A stretch of DNA of 64,000 nucleotides from Halisarca cf. caerulea (GCA_963170055.1 CAUJGJ010000444.1:7762618-7826617), one strand, 5' to 3'. Counted from the first letter of the stretch, positions 1-52,470 are shown. The notes: generated by a model not told the origin, from the letters alone. A program made the numbers and translations.

Positions 1-560
1 TATAGCATACAAATCACTGACCTTGTACACAACAGAATTCATAATATACACAGAGAGCACAGTATGTATGTGTAAATATGTACAAGATGGAAAAGAATCA
101 ATAATCATCAATCTTGGGTGCATGGATAGAGGCACGACACTAGAAGACACAGAGTGGATATATGCACATCTCAATCCCTGTAATATGCAACAACTCAGTG
201 ATTTAATAGTAAACTCATATATATTACACACCAAGGTTATGTAATGTGTAAGAGTAGGAGTATCTGCAGATCAACACTACTCTACCAAGTCTCTCCTATA
301 AGGACAGTACTCATGATAAATCACCCTTATGAAAGGTGCTGAATGTGATATCAGATGCCATTGGAATGAAACATCACCAATGCAGACTTCTTATCAGCTG
401 TCTGGAATTTCCTCATGGGTGGCAAATATCTCATTGCACATTCTGTTGTCACAAATCGACATCCACCCACTAATCAATGTTTATAAGTGGGAGAATGGGC
501 AGCACTCTGTCAGTTTAGCTAGTACTGTTGTTGCTCAATTCAGTGTTACTTTGAACCGTG
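1..560. other. Upstream region of the collagen-like gene, no gene recognised
   Basis: Several short open frames occur here (for example 23-244 on the plus strand), but none shows a recognisable domain, and none has a clear splice context linking it to the collagen-like gene that starts at 561. I read this as promoter, 5' UTR and intergenic DNA, possibly with an end exon of an upstream gene at the left edge that cannot be proved. Confidence 0.4.
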
Positions 561-2441
561 ATGAGGAGTACAAACACACTACTGCTGACATGCATACTGC
601 TAGTATGCACATGTCAAATGTATGTGAATGCTGTGGCAGCAGGAGAACCTGCTGATCATTTCACAGTTGTTCCTGGTTTGACTGGACGCGACGGCCGTGA
701 TGGCCGTGATGGACAAGATGGTGCAAAAGGGTCCCCAGGTGAACAGGGAAACCCAGGACCTAAGGGCCCCATTGGATACCCTGGAGCTTTAGGGCCAGCT
801 GGACGTGATGGGCGTGATGGTGTCCCCGGCCCTCCAGGTCCACCTGGACCACCAGGAACATGCATCAAACGTACCCGTTGCTGTCGAACCAAAACACCAG
901 CTTACTCTCCAAGAGGTGAGGGATATAAAGGAGACAGTAAGTATGGTGAAACTTCTCTAATCTGACCCTCTGTAGGTTGGCCATATTGTCTAAGCCAGCT
1001 ATTCTATTTAATTCCAATAGTTAACCTTGTATTGGAATGGACCTGTCTATTCCAACCACCTTTCCAATCTAACCAACTTCTTCTGGTCCCAAAGTGGTTG
1101 GATTAGAGAGATTTCACTGTATAATAGCACCATCAAAGTAAATTACTATCTTCCTTCCATCTAGATCCCAACAAATTTGGAGAGCAAAATACATTTGAAC
1201 CATCCTCTGGTGATGGTTTCAATCCTGGCGATTTTGGTGGAGATCCCCCACAACCACTCCCGCCACGCCCATCTCCCTCCTGTCCACCCTACAGCTATTG
1301 GCCTGAGGATGAGTGCCCACCAGAACCTTGCTCAGGATCAGAAATAACTGAAGAACTCATACAACAAGTCACAATCGGCGTTGTTAATTTATTGTTTTCC
1401 TCTGTTCAGGAGGTGCTACGCCAGTACTATGGCACTAACAGCCTCTCCCTTGAGGAGGTGGCTCATCTTGTAGGAAAGTTAGTTGACAAGTGTCTTCCAT
1501 CTGAACCAGAGGAGCCGATCATGAAGTGTGGTATCAGAGGAAACTGGAAGAGAGTAGGTCATCTTGATACAACTCAATCTCCATATACATGTCCTAACGA
1601 TTTCCGTACGATCACGAGGACAACTCAAACCGGCCAAAGTGCTTCCTGTGGGAGACATAACATGCAGGCTGGATGCACAGCAGCTACATTTTACACTGAC
1701 GGGAAGTACTATTCGCAAGTCTGTGGCTACCTACGAGGCTATCAGTATGGCCGAACCACTGCATTCAAGAACCAATATGAAAATGGAACTTCCCTTGATT
1801 CTCACTATGTTGATGGCGCTTCGATCACGTACGATTACCCACCTCGGCACCTTTGGACGTATGCAGCTGGAATAGCAGAAATCTACCACAATCCATACAG
1901 TCAGTGTCCCTGTGTTGCTAATGGCACTGGCTACACTCCGTACTATGTTGGAGGTGATTATTACTGCGAGAGTGGATTCAGCAACGACCCCCAAGGTATT
2001 TTTGGTAATTACGATGATCCTCTTTGGGATGGGAAAGGCTGCTTCACTCAAGGCAACCAATGTTGCGATAACTATGGTTGGTTCTACAAACAGCTACCAG
2101 AATCTACATATGGAGATATCACACTAAGACTGTGCGGTAACGATGCATACTATGTGAAAGATACTCCGATCGATAAGTTTGAGGTTTGGGTTATGGAAGA
2201 TGACAAAGTCAAACCCTCTTCCACTCGCACAGGATTCCCTCATAGCAGCACAAGTCAATTTTTTTCTAGATCTACACGAGTCCCCCTCAGTACAGCCACT
2301 CAGACACAGCCCGAATTCAGTAGCAGTGAATCTCCCTTCATTAGTGAAGAATTCTTCCAGAGCAGCACTACTGATGATGTTAGTCCTAGCACTACAAAAT
2401 TCACACAAAACCCTAACACTCAAACAGTACCTGGTCTTTAG
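561..2441 (+). CDS. Secreted short collagen-like protein with cysteine-rich C-terminal domain
   Basis: Two exons, 561-936 and 1165-2441, join through donor GTAAGT and acceptor TCTAG in phase 1 to give 550 residues. Residues 1 to about 26 are a hydrophobic signal peptide (core [12 protein letters not shown]). About 20 uninterrupted Gly-X-Y triplets follow at roughly residues 37-97, rich in GRDG and ending [10 protein letters not shown], enough for a short triple helix. After a Pro-rich linker with Cys pairs comes a domain of about 220 residues with motifs [28 protein letters not shown] and [10 protein letters not shown]; its end includes [10 protein letters not shown] and LRLCGND. I recognise this as the conserved non-collagenous module paired with collagen repeats in sponge and cnidarian proteins. 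The last 80 residues are Ser/Thr rich and mucin-like. The likely role is extracellular matrix; the function of the C-terminal module is unknown to me. The ATG at 561 is chosen because it directly precedes the signal peptide. Confidence 0.85.
946..1121. mobile_element. MITE filling intron 1 of the collagen-like gene
   Basis: The left end GTGAAACTTCTCTAATCTGA is nearly the inverse of the right end GATTAGAGAGATTTCACTGT. The copy occupies most of the 228-bp intron and starts nine bases after the splice donor. Related copies occur at 13123-13300 and 44320-44491. There is no coding capacity. Confidence 0.65.
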
Positions 2442-2659
2442 TAGGGATGGCATCTGTGTGCAAGACCAGGTTTTTAGCAGGGACTGTAATTGTGGTATAT
2501 AGTGCTTTCTGCTACACTGTACAGTACCTTTACAATATGTGCACATTTTTGGAATAATTATGAATGGTATTAAATGTGATCAAATTGTGACATGTAAAGA
2601 TAATTGATTGCAATATGCAGTGAGAATACACACAATATTGTTCAAATGCCATAGAATTT

Positions 2660-2665
2660 AATAAA
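2660..2665 (+). terminator. Polyadenylation signal AATAAA
   Basis: A canonical AATAAA lies about 220 bp past the stop codon of the collagen-like gene, a plausible 3' UTR length. No other AATAAA occurs between stop and this site. Confidence 0.5.
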
Positions 2666-2756
2666 GCTTTGCTCCATGAAGAATTGCAATAAATAGTACA
2701 TAGCACATATTCTACACAATAGAAAGCATTTGGCAGGGGTGGGGGGTGGATAGTTA

Positions 2757-2769
2757 GTGTGTGTGTGTG

Positions 2770-2814
<45 letters not shown>
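2757..2814. repeat. (GT)n microsatellite
   Basis: An almost pure GT tract with one C interruption; it produces spurious Thr-His frames on the minus strand. Confidence 0.95.
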
Positions 2815-2819
<5 letters not shown>

Positions 2820-3081
2820 GTCCAGTTGAGCAATGTTACTCAAGCATGACGTCAGTAAATAGTAACACTTGAATCAATTACCCCACACTCAGGCAGTAAG
2901 CACCTTATTCTTGGGTTATGAAGTACATATATCACTCAATTCACTGGAACACTATAGTAAGCCTTGACTACACCTCAGACATGTATTGTATTCAAATACA
3001 TACAAAATGGTTATGGAAGCAACAGTCTACAACTAGGTACACTTATCAGACCACACTTATTACACCTCAGACATGTACTGT

Positions 3082-3506
3082 ATTAACCCTTTATCGTTCC
3101 CGTATAATGACTCGCCCTACAGTCGTTCACATTCGCGTATCTTCTTCCGATTTTTTAGGGGCTGTTGCAGGCAGACCCTATATTGTTTTCATTTGGACTT
3201 CCAGTGTGTAATGCTCGTCCGATATATATATATATTATATGGATTTGAAGAAAAGTCTTATAATAGAGAATTTATATAATAGTAAGAGAAGTATGAATTT
3301 ATACAGGAAAAAAGTTATAGGAATTGTTTTGAATACAATTGCCAAATATGGCAATTGTTTTCAAAACAATTGTCCAGTTATAATAAACAGTATGCTCAAT
3401 GAATGTTCAGCTGTATACTTAACACTCCAATGCTTTGCAAGTGATTCAAGTGTGTGGGGCGGCAGCCCCCACAAGTTTTCAACTCAAATTACTTGTTTTC
3501 TAATGG
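3082..3506 (+). repeat. Dispersed AT-rich repeat family D, copy 1
   Basis: The copy contains TTGTTTTCATTTGGACTTCC, a short (TA)n tract, GGATTTGAAGAAAAGTCTTA, an AATTGTTTTCAAAACAATTG palindrome, and the terminal block GGGGCGGCAGCCCCCAC followed by AACTCAAATTACTTG. The same blocks in the same order occur at 60245-60977, inverted at 42236-42592, and as inverted fragments at 4427-4497 and 58850-58925. No protein is encoded. It is probably a non-autonomous element; the class is not determined. Confidence 0.75.
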
Positions 3507-4426
3507 TGCTGTCAGATACTCAGGGATATACTAAGTCTTCAGTATAGGTTTGATAGCCATAGTGTCCTTAATAAATCTGTACAAGAGCTGAAGAAGACAA
3601 GTATGTATTGGAATATGGAATTGTCACTGCAGTTTACGGAGAAATGCAAGTAAACTTAGGAGCAAAATGGCTACCATTAGTAAAGTGTTTGAGTATGAAA
3701 TGGAAATTTGCAATGTTTCATTTCCATGATCGTAGGCTAGAATGAGTTTTCTTTCATTAGTTTGATAGCTAAAGATTTCTTCACATTGAGTTTCCATCAG
3801 TACAGAACGATGTAGAATGCAGAAGGAACTTGTCAGCTAAGTGAACGACTTCGCCCCTTTCCCAGGGCTGTCTGAAGCCGTCTGAAGACCTAACCTAAGC
3901 TTCTTGTGGATTGGGATCCTTATTATCATGGAAATCAAGTGCAAGAAACCCAAATCCGCACCACACGAAGGGGAACAGTGGTGAAATCAACGGTAACTTG
4001 CAACTTTTGCGCTACGGTTACTTCATAGGATCAATAAAAGTTTTCGTAGAAGGTTTCTCTAAGAGAATAAAGTAAGAGTAACCTCCTATAAGTACTTTGT
4101 TGATCTATTTCTAGCCAACATCCTCAACTTACAATGTTTTACGATCGGCAATAATTCTCAATGAATTCATCATAATCCGAAGTCCTTCGTGCATTTGTAT
4201 TTCAAATGCAGGTCCCAAGGCGACTCCTTCTTTCAAACGAAGGATATTTTAGCATCTAGTAGTGCTCATACTTGCCAGAAAGAATACATTCAAGACCAAA
4301 TACCTCCAAAGCCACTATAGTGGCTCGTGAACGATAGCAAGTATGTAAAAAAGGGTTAACTGCAGCCCTGGGAAGTGGGTGAGAAATTTTAACCGACATA
4401 CTAGAAATATATTCATGAAAAAAGAA
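3507..4426. other. Intergenic DNA between two inverted family D segments
   Basis: No gene is seen. The sequence TTAACCCTTT near 3082 and AAAGGGTTAA near 4352 are inverted, so 3082-4500 may be one larger element with family D ends in opposite orientation. This is inference from end similarity only. Confidence 0.3.
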
Positions 4427-4497
4427 AGTAATTCAAGTTAAAAACTTGTGGGATAGCAGCCCCCACACACTCAAATCACTTGCAAAGCATTCAAGAG
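4427..4497 (-). repeat. Dispersed repeat family D, inverted end fragment
   Basis: AATTCAAGTTAAAAACTTGT and the following CAGCCCCCACACACTC are the inverse of the terminal block at 3450-3506. Confidence 0.7.
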
Positions 4498-4530
4498 TAA
4501 CTGGTATAACTGCATATAACTGCATGGAGC

Positions 4531-5303
4531 TAAATTTAGCAACGTTAACATTTTAAAGAGACATTGGAATAGTTGTTTAAGCTGAAATTTGCTTTAAATG
4601 AAAGTTACAAAGTCAGTTTTTAAGATATTTGCAACTTTGGCAATATTATTCTTATGATAAAATTAAATTTAGCAACGTTAACATTTTAAAGAGACATTGG
4701 AATAGTTGTTTAAGCTGAAATTTGCTTTAAATGAAAGTTACTAAGTCAGTTTTTAAGATATTTGCAACTTTGGCAATTTTATTCTTATGATAAAATTAAA
4801 TTTAGCAACGTTAACATTTTAAAGAGACATTGGAATAGTTGTTTAAGCTGAAATTTGCTTTAAATGAAAGTTACTAAGTCAGTTTTTAAGATATTTGCAA
4901 CTTTGGCAATTTTATTCTTATGATAAAATTAAATTTAGCAACATTAACATTTTAAAGAGACATTGGAATAGTTGTTTAAGCTGAAATTTGCTTTAAATGA
5001 AAGTTACTAAGTCAGTTTTTAAGATATTTGCAACTTTGGCAATTTTATTCTTATGATAAAATTAAATTTAGCAACGTTAACATTTTAAAGAGACATTGGA
5101 ATAGTTGTTTAAGCTGAAATTTGCTTTAAATGAAAGTTACTAAGTCAGTTTTTAAGATATTTGCAACTTTGGCAATATTATTCTTATGATAAAATTAAAT
5201 TTAGCAATGTTAACATTTTAAAGAGGCATTGGAATAGTTGTTTAAGCTGAAATTTGCTTTAAATGAAAGTTACAAAGTCAGTTTTTAAGATATTTGCAAC
5301 TTT
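4531..5303. repeat. 133-bp satellite array, about 5.8 copies
   Basis: The block TAAATTTAGCAACGTTAACA recurs at 4531, 4664, 4797, 4930, 5063 and 5196, an exact 133-bp period, with only a few point differences between units. The last copy stops after GCAACTTT near 5303. The near identity suggests recent amplification. No coding potential is seen. Confidence 0.97.
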
Positions 5304-5492
5304 AGCTCCCGCAATATGTAAACATTTTCCGCTACAGACAGAGATTGTGCAACTTGTGATGACACATGTGACGTTTTCCTGAGAGGTAGTCATGACGTGT
5401 ATGAAAAAGGTGACAAATTCCCTACATTCCAATACTTTGTCACCTAAAATCTCCACATTCTGAAAAATGCTATAATGCCCCTGTGCAATTAT

Positions 5493-5894
5493 ATATGCCA
5501 ATTATGCCAGATTAGTTGTCATTCCACTGTAGAAGACCCTATTGCCTTCTAACTTACATTGAACATAGCCTGAACGGTGCTTTACTAAATGATATGTGAC
5601 TATTGCACAAAGCACGACAATTGACCGAAAACTAATGAAAAGTCTTCAAAGCAATCTTGGTGCTCGCGCTAAATGTTCTTGTAGCTTCAGCTGCTTAGTT
5701 ATATGCCGCTGCTTTTATTGTGTGTGCTACTGCTTTGCCTGAGAGGACCCTATTGTTGTGTATTTCAAGCTTTTTACCATTATTCTTGCTTTCTTTTAAA
5801 CTTCCTCGCTTCCTTCACACAAAGGGAAGCTTCTTGCACCTGCTTTGAGTAACAAGGTGTTTGCGTGACGTCATAAATATGGTGTATAATCGGT
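5493..5894 (-). mobile_element. TA-flanked MITE, family ACCGATTATA, copy 1
   Basis: On the minus strand it starts ACCGATTATACACCATATTT and aligns along its length with 27241-27689 on the plus strand, sharing GCAGCGGCATA, ACATATCATTTAGTAAAGC and AAGGCAATAGGG. The complete copy at 27 kb has ACCGATTATA/TATAATCGGT inverted ends beside TA, typical of Tc1/mariner-type MITEs. This copy lacks the last bases of its second end. Confidence 0.8.
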
Positions 5895-5903
5895 TAACAA
5901 CCT

Positions 5904-6590
5904 AACCTCTGCCTACCCTCACCTCCAATGGACTGAAGTTCATTGTGCAATGTCGTTTGGTCACACCAAGTTTATGAAATGATGTACAGACATAAAATAT
6001 TTAAAAGAATACAATTCAAAGGGGGTTGAACAGTCCCCACTGAGCCACCCATGCTAAAACATAGTGGTGATGACAACAGAACATTACGAATGGAGATTCC
6101 CATTGATGGCATAAGGAGAGACTCACTAGAGGTTAGACACTAGATCAGCCTAGATGGTCCCTTTGCATACAAAAATGATTGTGGGTGTGACAGTCTACAA
6201 CTAGGTACTTTTATCACACCATTATTCAAAGCACAGTAGTATTAATAAATGCGGTAATTTTATCACACTATTATTCAAAGTACTGTAATATTAGTAGTAT
6301 TAGTAGCATTATTATCACACCATTATTCAAAGGACTGTAGTAATAGTAAATATGGAAACTAGTTAAGGAAGTCATCAGAGAAGGGGATATGTGGCATGTT
6401 AGGTTGCTCTGGGCTAGAAAGATAGCCGGTTGGGAACAGTTGATCCATGACCAGGGCGTGCAACCTAACAGCCTATATATAAAACCATATATAAACCATT
6501 TCAGAATGGAAAAAAGACGTAAGGATTAAAAAATTGTCAATAGTCAAAAATCATTGGAACAAGGTAAGGCTGTTAATCGCGCAGGGCTGG
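5904..6590. other. Intergenic DNA with a short degenerate tandem repeat
   Basis: No gene is recognised. Between about 6208 and 6350 the phrase TTATCACACCATTATTCAAAG recurs three times with local TTAGTAGTATTAG variation, a small minisatellite. Confidence 0.5.
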
Positions 6591-6790
6591 AAGGGAATGG
6601 GGATAGACATGCATAGGGCTAGACAAAAGTTGGTTGGACTGGGCTAAGAGTGTGAAATCCTAAATCCTTTAGCTATAATGCAGGATGTAGGACTTTGCAC
6701 ACTGCAACCAGTCCAACCCATCTCTGTTCAGCTCTATTCCTGTCTAGCCCCATGTATGCCTAGCCCTATATTCAACTAGTCCCATGTATG
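6590..6790. repeat. Imperfect inverted repeat (foldback)
   Basis: ATAGGGCTAGACAAAAGTTG and GGTTGGACTGGG on the left are mirrored by CCAGTCCAACCC and GTCTAGCCCCATGTATGCC on the right. ATGTATGCCTAGCCCTATA is then repeated directly. It may be a decayed foldback element. Confidence 0.5.
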
Positions 6791-6840
6791 CCTAGCCCTA
6801 TACCGTCTAGCTTAAACTAAACTGACTAAACCCAATAGCA

Positions 6841-6921
6841 GGAGAAAGTTACTGAACTGAAGCAGAAAGTTGAAGACAGTGGTCGAGAGTATGCCCTACT
6901 GCTTTACCAGTGTCAGCACCT
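6841..6921 (+). pseudogene. Short coiled-coil coding remnant
   Basis: After a possible acceptor (CAATAGCAG) a frame reads EKVTELKQKVEDSGREYALL, a plausible coiled coil, but it ends at a stop within 27 codons and no donor or partner exon is evident. I do not know the parent gene. Confidence 0.25.
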
Positions 6922-7000
6922 TTAACACAAGCTAGATCAGCTTAAACATCATCATTATAATATCTTATCTCTACATTGAGAACATTGACAAAGAAACAGG

Positions 7001-7816
7001 TTGCTGAACAGTGAACAGTAACTGCTAGGAACACAGTGTGTGCTGACCTGTGAGAAAGCTGTCCAGGAGTGCCTGTCATAGTAAATCTGGTCCAGATAGT
7101 ATTTTTTGTCTGGGTGGGTGCTTATTCTTACTAAACCCAAACCAAACCCTAACCCTAACACCAAGACAGTTCAAGTTTGTATTCAAGAAGCACCCATGCT
7201 GTACCAAAAATTTCAGGGCCAGAATTACCACAAGATGCCTGCCAACACCCACTAGTCTGGCCAGATATTCCAGAATATGAAGGTGTCTTCTTCTTGTCCA
7301 CTGTAAAAGATTTCAAATGAATGACAACCTTGCAATGTCAATCATCACTTCTTTCCCGCACAACCTCTAGAGCCCATCAATCCACACTCTGGAACGTTAG
7401 CCCTTTGTTGTTGTTGTTGTCTTTGTCTTTTGTATATTACTACTGTTTTTTCTTAATCCTAGTCTACCTGAATTTACATACACCTACATAACTTTCCTTA
7501 CTGTTGCCTTGTCAGAAGTATGCTATTTTGGTATGTGGAAACACCCTAGGACATTGAGAATATTGACAAAGCAATAGGTTGCTGAACAGTGAACAGTAAC
7601 TGCTAGGAACACTGTGTGTAGACCTGTGCAAGGACCTGGTAGAGGTGAGGTATGTGAGGATACCCTTACAAGCTGACAAGGCAGACAATAGTAAACAATT
7701 TCTGCTACGATTCGAGTGTGTGTGGTGAGTGGAAACACATAGACACTGTGCCTGTTGTAAACCAACAAATTATTGGGCTGCTTAACAGTGAACAGTAACT
7801 GCTAGGAATTGTGTGT

Positions 7817-7866
<50 letters not shown>

Positions 7867-8245
7867 TTAAAAAGTAACCAAGGTACAAGGAAATGGGAAT
7901 AGTGTATAATTACTGAAAGCTGATCAAGTAATGGGCCGCCAAACAGTGAACAGTAACTGCTAGGGATTGTGTGTGTGAACAACCTTGTAAAGTAACCATG
8001 AAACATGGGAATTCAAAAGGAACACAGGGAGGGAGGAACAGAATGCACGTATACATACTGAAAGTAGTGGGTGGCTGAACAGTGAACAGTAACTGCTAGA
8101 CTTTGTGTGTGTGAACAACCTTGTAAAATAACCATGAAACATGGGAATTCAAAAGGAACATAGGGAGATGGTAGCAGAAGGTGTGTATACTGAAAGTAGT
8201 GGGCTGCTGAACAGTGAACAGTAACTGCTAGGAATAGTTTCTCAG
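7001..8245. repeat. Degenerate array built on a 27-bp core
   Basis: The core GCTGAACAGTGAACAGTAAC followed by TGCTAGG recurs near 7003, 7571, 7781, 7938, 8075 and 8209, with spacing falling from about 570 to about 135 bp. The last units are closest, sharing ACCATGAAACATGGGAATTC. A (GT)n tract (7811-7865) lies inside. The minus-strand open frames across it are by-products of the repeat. Confidence 0.8.
7229..7300 (-). CDS. Possible further 3' exon of the CH/spectrin gene
   Basis: On the minus strand an acceptor (TCTTTTACAG) and a donor (GTAATT) bound a stop-free 72-bp segment. It could follow exon 8537-8672 in phase 0 and would read HLHILEYLARLVGVGRHL in part. No family motif confirms it, so this is a splice-signal guess only. 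Confidence 0.25.
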
Positions 8246-8536
8246 TGTGTGTGTACACCCTTGTCAAAAAACAAGCAATGGTGAGTAGAGGACAGAAGCA
8301 ACAAGACTGGAATGTCTTCATGCCACTGCTAGCTGAAAAATAATTTGTGTTGCTGAAAAGAGAATAAATAGTACCTCCTACAGGTAGTGCGCCCAGTTGT
8401 TCAGGAGGAAAAAGAAGATAACAGTGAAAATCAAAGGACGTAGAGCTTCCATGCAAGTTGTGTGAACCACTTCTACATATTTGTAGTGATTTTATTATAA
8501 TCTGATACTAAATACCATAGAAAATGGAATCCTAAC

Positions 8537-49911
<41,375 letters not shown>

Positions 49912-50029
49912 CTGTAAGAGTCACATATTCGTAAAATCATGATAATTCTTTGTCCTATAAGTGTACGTCTCCATAAGGAGGCAACCTGCATTGCCCAATG
50001 AATGGCAATATATTGTCCCATTTCTAAAC

Positions 50030-50225
50030 AAAGTAGCCCTGTGTCTATGAAGAAACACCCCACCCATCCAAACTGCGATAGCACAATGTCCTATATCTAC
50101 AACATATATATACACCCCACCCATCCAAACTGTGATAGTACAATGCCCTTTATCTACATTATACATAATACACTGCACCCATCCAAACTGATATTACAAT
50201 GTTCCATATCTACAGCATACGCATA
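50030..50225. repeat. Tandem repeat of about 67 bp, three units
   Basis: CACCCCACCCATCCAAACTG and the following GATAGCACAATG-type phrase recur near 50055, 50115 and 50172 with TATCTACA between. Open frames on both strands here come from the repeat. Confidence 0.8.
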
Positions 50226-51165
50226 TTAAGAACGCATGGCAGGGACCACAACATTGGTAGTAAATGTCTTTTCACCCCTGAATAGCAGGATCTGTATAGA
50301 GCAGTCATGCTTACCAGCCAAAATGATACCATTTCCTTATCATGTGCTTTGATACAGCAACCACCTCTCCATAAATGTCACACCATATTGGTGCAAACTT
50401 GCGAAAATGTATTGTTCCCTATGCCTTACTACAGCAACCACTTGTTTAGAATACAAACCATATTATTATGTTGACAAAAACAGTATCTAAGGATTGGAAA
50501 ACGTATGTATATCTGTGCAGTGGTCATCTGTCTATAAGAGCCACACCATATAGAACCAACTTGTGGTAGTATTATGTCCTATACCTTGGTGAAGCAATAC
50601 CCTGTCTATAACAGCTACACAGTTACTGCAATATTAGCATTGGATATAGTCTTCTAGTAGCAGATTTAGATATCCTGTATGTGAATGTATGTCACTAGAA
50701 GGTAGCCATCAAAGTACCTGCAGTAAAACCTCACGGAGACAATTTTTGTGTAGTACAAACTACTGTCTGAGCCCGCATGACCACCATATATAGTACATTC
50801 AGAATTGCCTTCTAATAAGGAGATTTTCTGTTAGTCGTAACCACTTTTATAGGTTCCATAAATTCATGTCAGCTGGAATACATTGTCTTATGCTTTTATG
50901 TAGCAGCCACTGAGCAGGGTACGTGAGATACACACGTATGTACATATGTAGGTAGATGTATTGGAATGTAAAACAATGTGCTATTTTATCTTAACCAAGA
51001 TGGCTTAGTGGGCTATGTATAATGAACGTATGGTTGTCATGTACAGGATAATATATACATATATAGATAGATAGATAAAGAGATTACTATTATCATTATT
51101 TTTACATTTATTATTATCATAATTTACAACAAGTCATTCTAATTGTTCTAGACCTATAATTACTG
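50226..51165. other. Intergenic or 5' intron DNA, nothing recognised
   Basis: AT-rich sequence with short (GATA)n near 51064 and no coding motif on either strand. Confidence 0.4.
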
Positions 51166-51591
51166 TCAATGACAAGGCAAGTAAGGCTTAGCTCTCTTCC
51201 CGTCGTAGCCGTCCATAAGCAAATGAAAGGAGGCGCCAACAGCAATGCCAAAATGGCGGGAGGTGCAAAGAAGAACGCACTCCTTAATGCCCTTGGGCAA
51301 CTGCCAACGTAGAAGAAGGAAGCCTGATACGGCCAGCGACTGTTCTTCCTGCTCTATCTCAGCCCGACAGACTGTCCATGGGTGAGGAGCGCCAACAGCA
51401 AAAGCCGAAAAGGCGGAAGGTGCAAAGAAGGATGCTCCCCATCCCATGGAAAGCAGCAAGCGATGGCGATGGCAGTCACTGGGAACTTGATGTTTCGACC
51501 AGTTCCCTGCCTTATCCATTGACCGATTCTTTGACTGAGACGTCACTTCAAGCTCATCTTCAGCAATGATCACCCGCGTGTTGGCCGCCAT
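51166..51591 (-). CDS. Hypothetical 141-codon frame, possible 5' exon of the CH gene
   Basis: ATG at 51591 sits in AAGATGGCGGCC, a good start context and YY1-like promoter motif, opening MAANTRVIIAEDELEVTSQ and then SKNRSMDKAGNWSKHQ, which looks protein-like. The second half contains two diverged copies of a segment of about 60 bp (TTCTTTGCACC..CCGCC..TTTTGGC..TTGCTGTTGGCG) and looks less coding. A donor GTGATC after MAANTR would join exon a in phase, but that site is weak. No family recognised. Confidence 0.35.
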   Translation of the reverse strand: MAANTRVIIAEDELEVTSQSKNRSMDKAGNWSKHQVPSDCHRHRLLLSMGWGASFFAPSAFSAFAVGAPHPWTVCRAEIEQEEQSLAVSGFLLLRWQLPKGIKECVLLCTSRHFGIAVGASFHLLMDGYDGKRAKPYLPCH

Positions 51592-51947
51592 CTTTGGCCA
51601 ACAACGCGTTATTACCATTATTATTAAATACATAGCCAAACCAAACAGTATAACAACCTAAAATATATTGCCCTTGTTATAGCTGCAGCTACAGCAGGCC
51701 AGAAGTGTGTAGATATTCTTTGACATGCTGGATCGATTTGAATGTAGTTAATTTGGACAGATAACACATGTCATAATGTTTCACCTTGCATGGGCTTCTT
51801 CCTGTACACACAACTTAAAGTCTATATCAGTTTTAAACGTGTGTATACCTGAGCTGACAAGTCCAAGTGTGTGAACATTACAACATGAGTTATCTGTCCA
51901 AAGATTAAACACATCCAGGGGAGAAGCTCACTTGTCAGCACACTTTG

Positions 51948-52031
51948 AATAGTATTCTATGTCTTATGCCTCCCAGGAAGGAAGGCATAAGACATAGGGA
52001 AGGAAGGCATAAGACATAGAATACTATTCGA
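51948..52031. repeat. Hairpin built on GGCATAAGACATAG
   Basis: AATAGTATTCTATGTCTTAT plus GCCTCC on the left is mirrored by GGCATAAGACATAGAATACT plus ATT on the right, with an extra direct copy of GGAAGGCATAAGACATAG between. It is a foldback with an internal duplication. Confidence 0.85.
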
Positions 52032-52084
52032 TGCATGCATGCATGGACCGAAATACCTAACTACTAATTCCACTGTTCATGGTC

Positions 52085-52470
52085 TGTGCTCACAGGAATG
52101 CAGAACACTGTAGAAATTGTGCAGCATACAATCCTATTACAGTCAATCTCTTTACAAATTCACTTGATACAGCATCACTCTCTCTATAACAACACCCATG
52201 CTGGGGACTGTCTATGTAGAAAACATACTGGCTGCAGCAACAACTTGGTTATAGCAGCATGTTGTAGTGTAGCAGCAGCATAGTGGAACTATAGTAGTAT
52301 AGAGTGTCTATGGTGAACCAATAGTGCTTTTGTAAAGGGGTTTGACTGTATTTACCTGTGAGTGCCTTGATCTGATATTAGTGCTCACAGGAATGCAGAA
52401 CACAGTGAGAATTGTGCAGCATACAATCTTGTTACATTTACCTGTGAGTGCCCTGATCTTCTGGACTGAA
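52085..52470. repeat. Direct duplication next to a candidate exon
   Basis: GTGCTCACAGGAATGCAGAA and the following 35 bp at about 52087 recur at 52381, and ATTTACCTGTGAGTGCCYTG at 52350 recurs at 52438. The second pair is the splice-donor end of the candidate minus-strand exon, so that exon end has been partly copied. Confidence 0.8.

Noticed and set aside
23..244. 73-codon frame at the left edge with CMDRGTTLEDTEWIY
   Set aside because: Looks mildly coding, but has no recognisable family, no splice link to the collagen-like gene and is too close to the edge to judge.
1731..2546. Minus-strand frames opposite the collagen-like gene
   Set aside because: These are shadows of the long conserved plus-strand exon, without signals of their own.
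4531..5303. CRISPR-like regular array
   Set aside because: The 133-bp units are repeated head to tail with no unique spacers, and the genome is animal.
8013..8456. 147-codon minus-strand frame
   Set aside because: It spans three units of the degenerate repeat array; its repeated SSYCSLF-type residues come from the 27-bp core.
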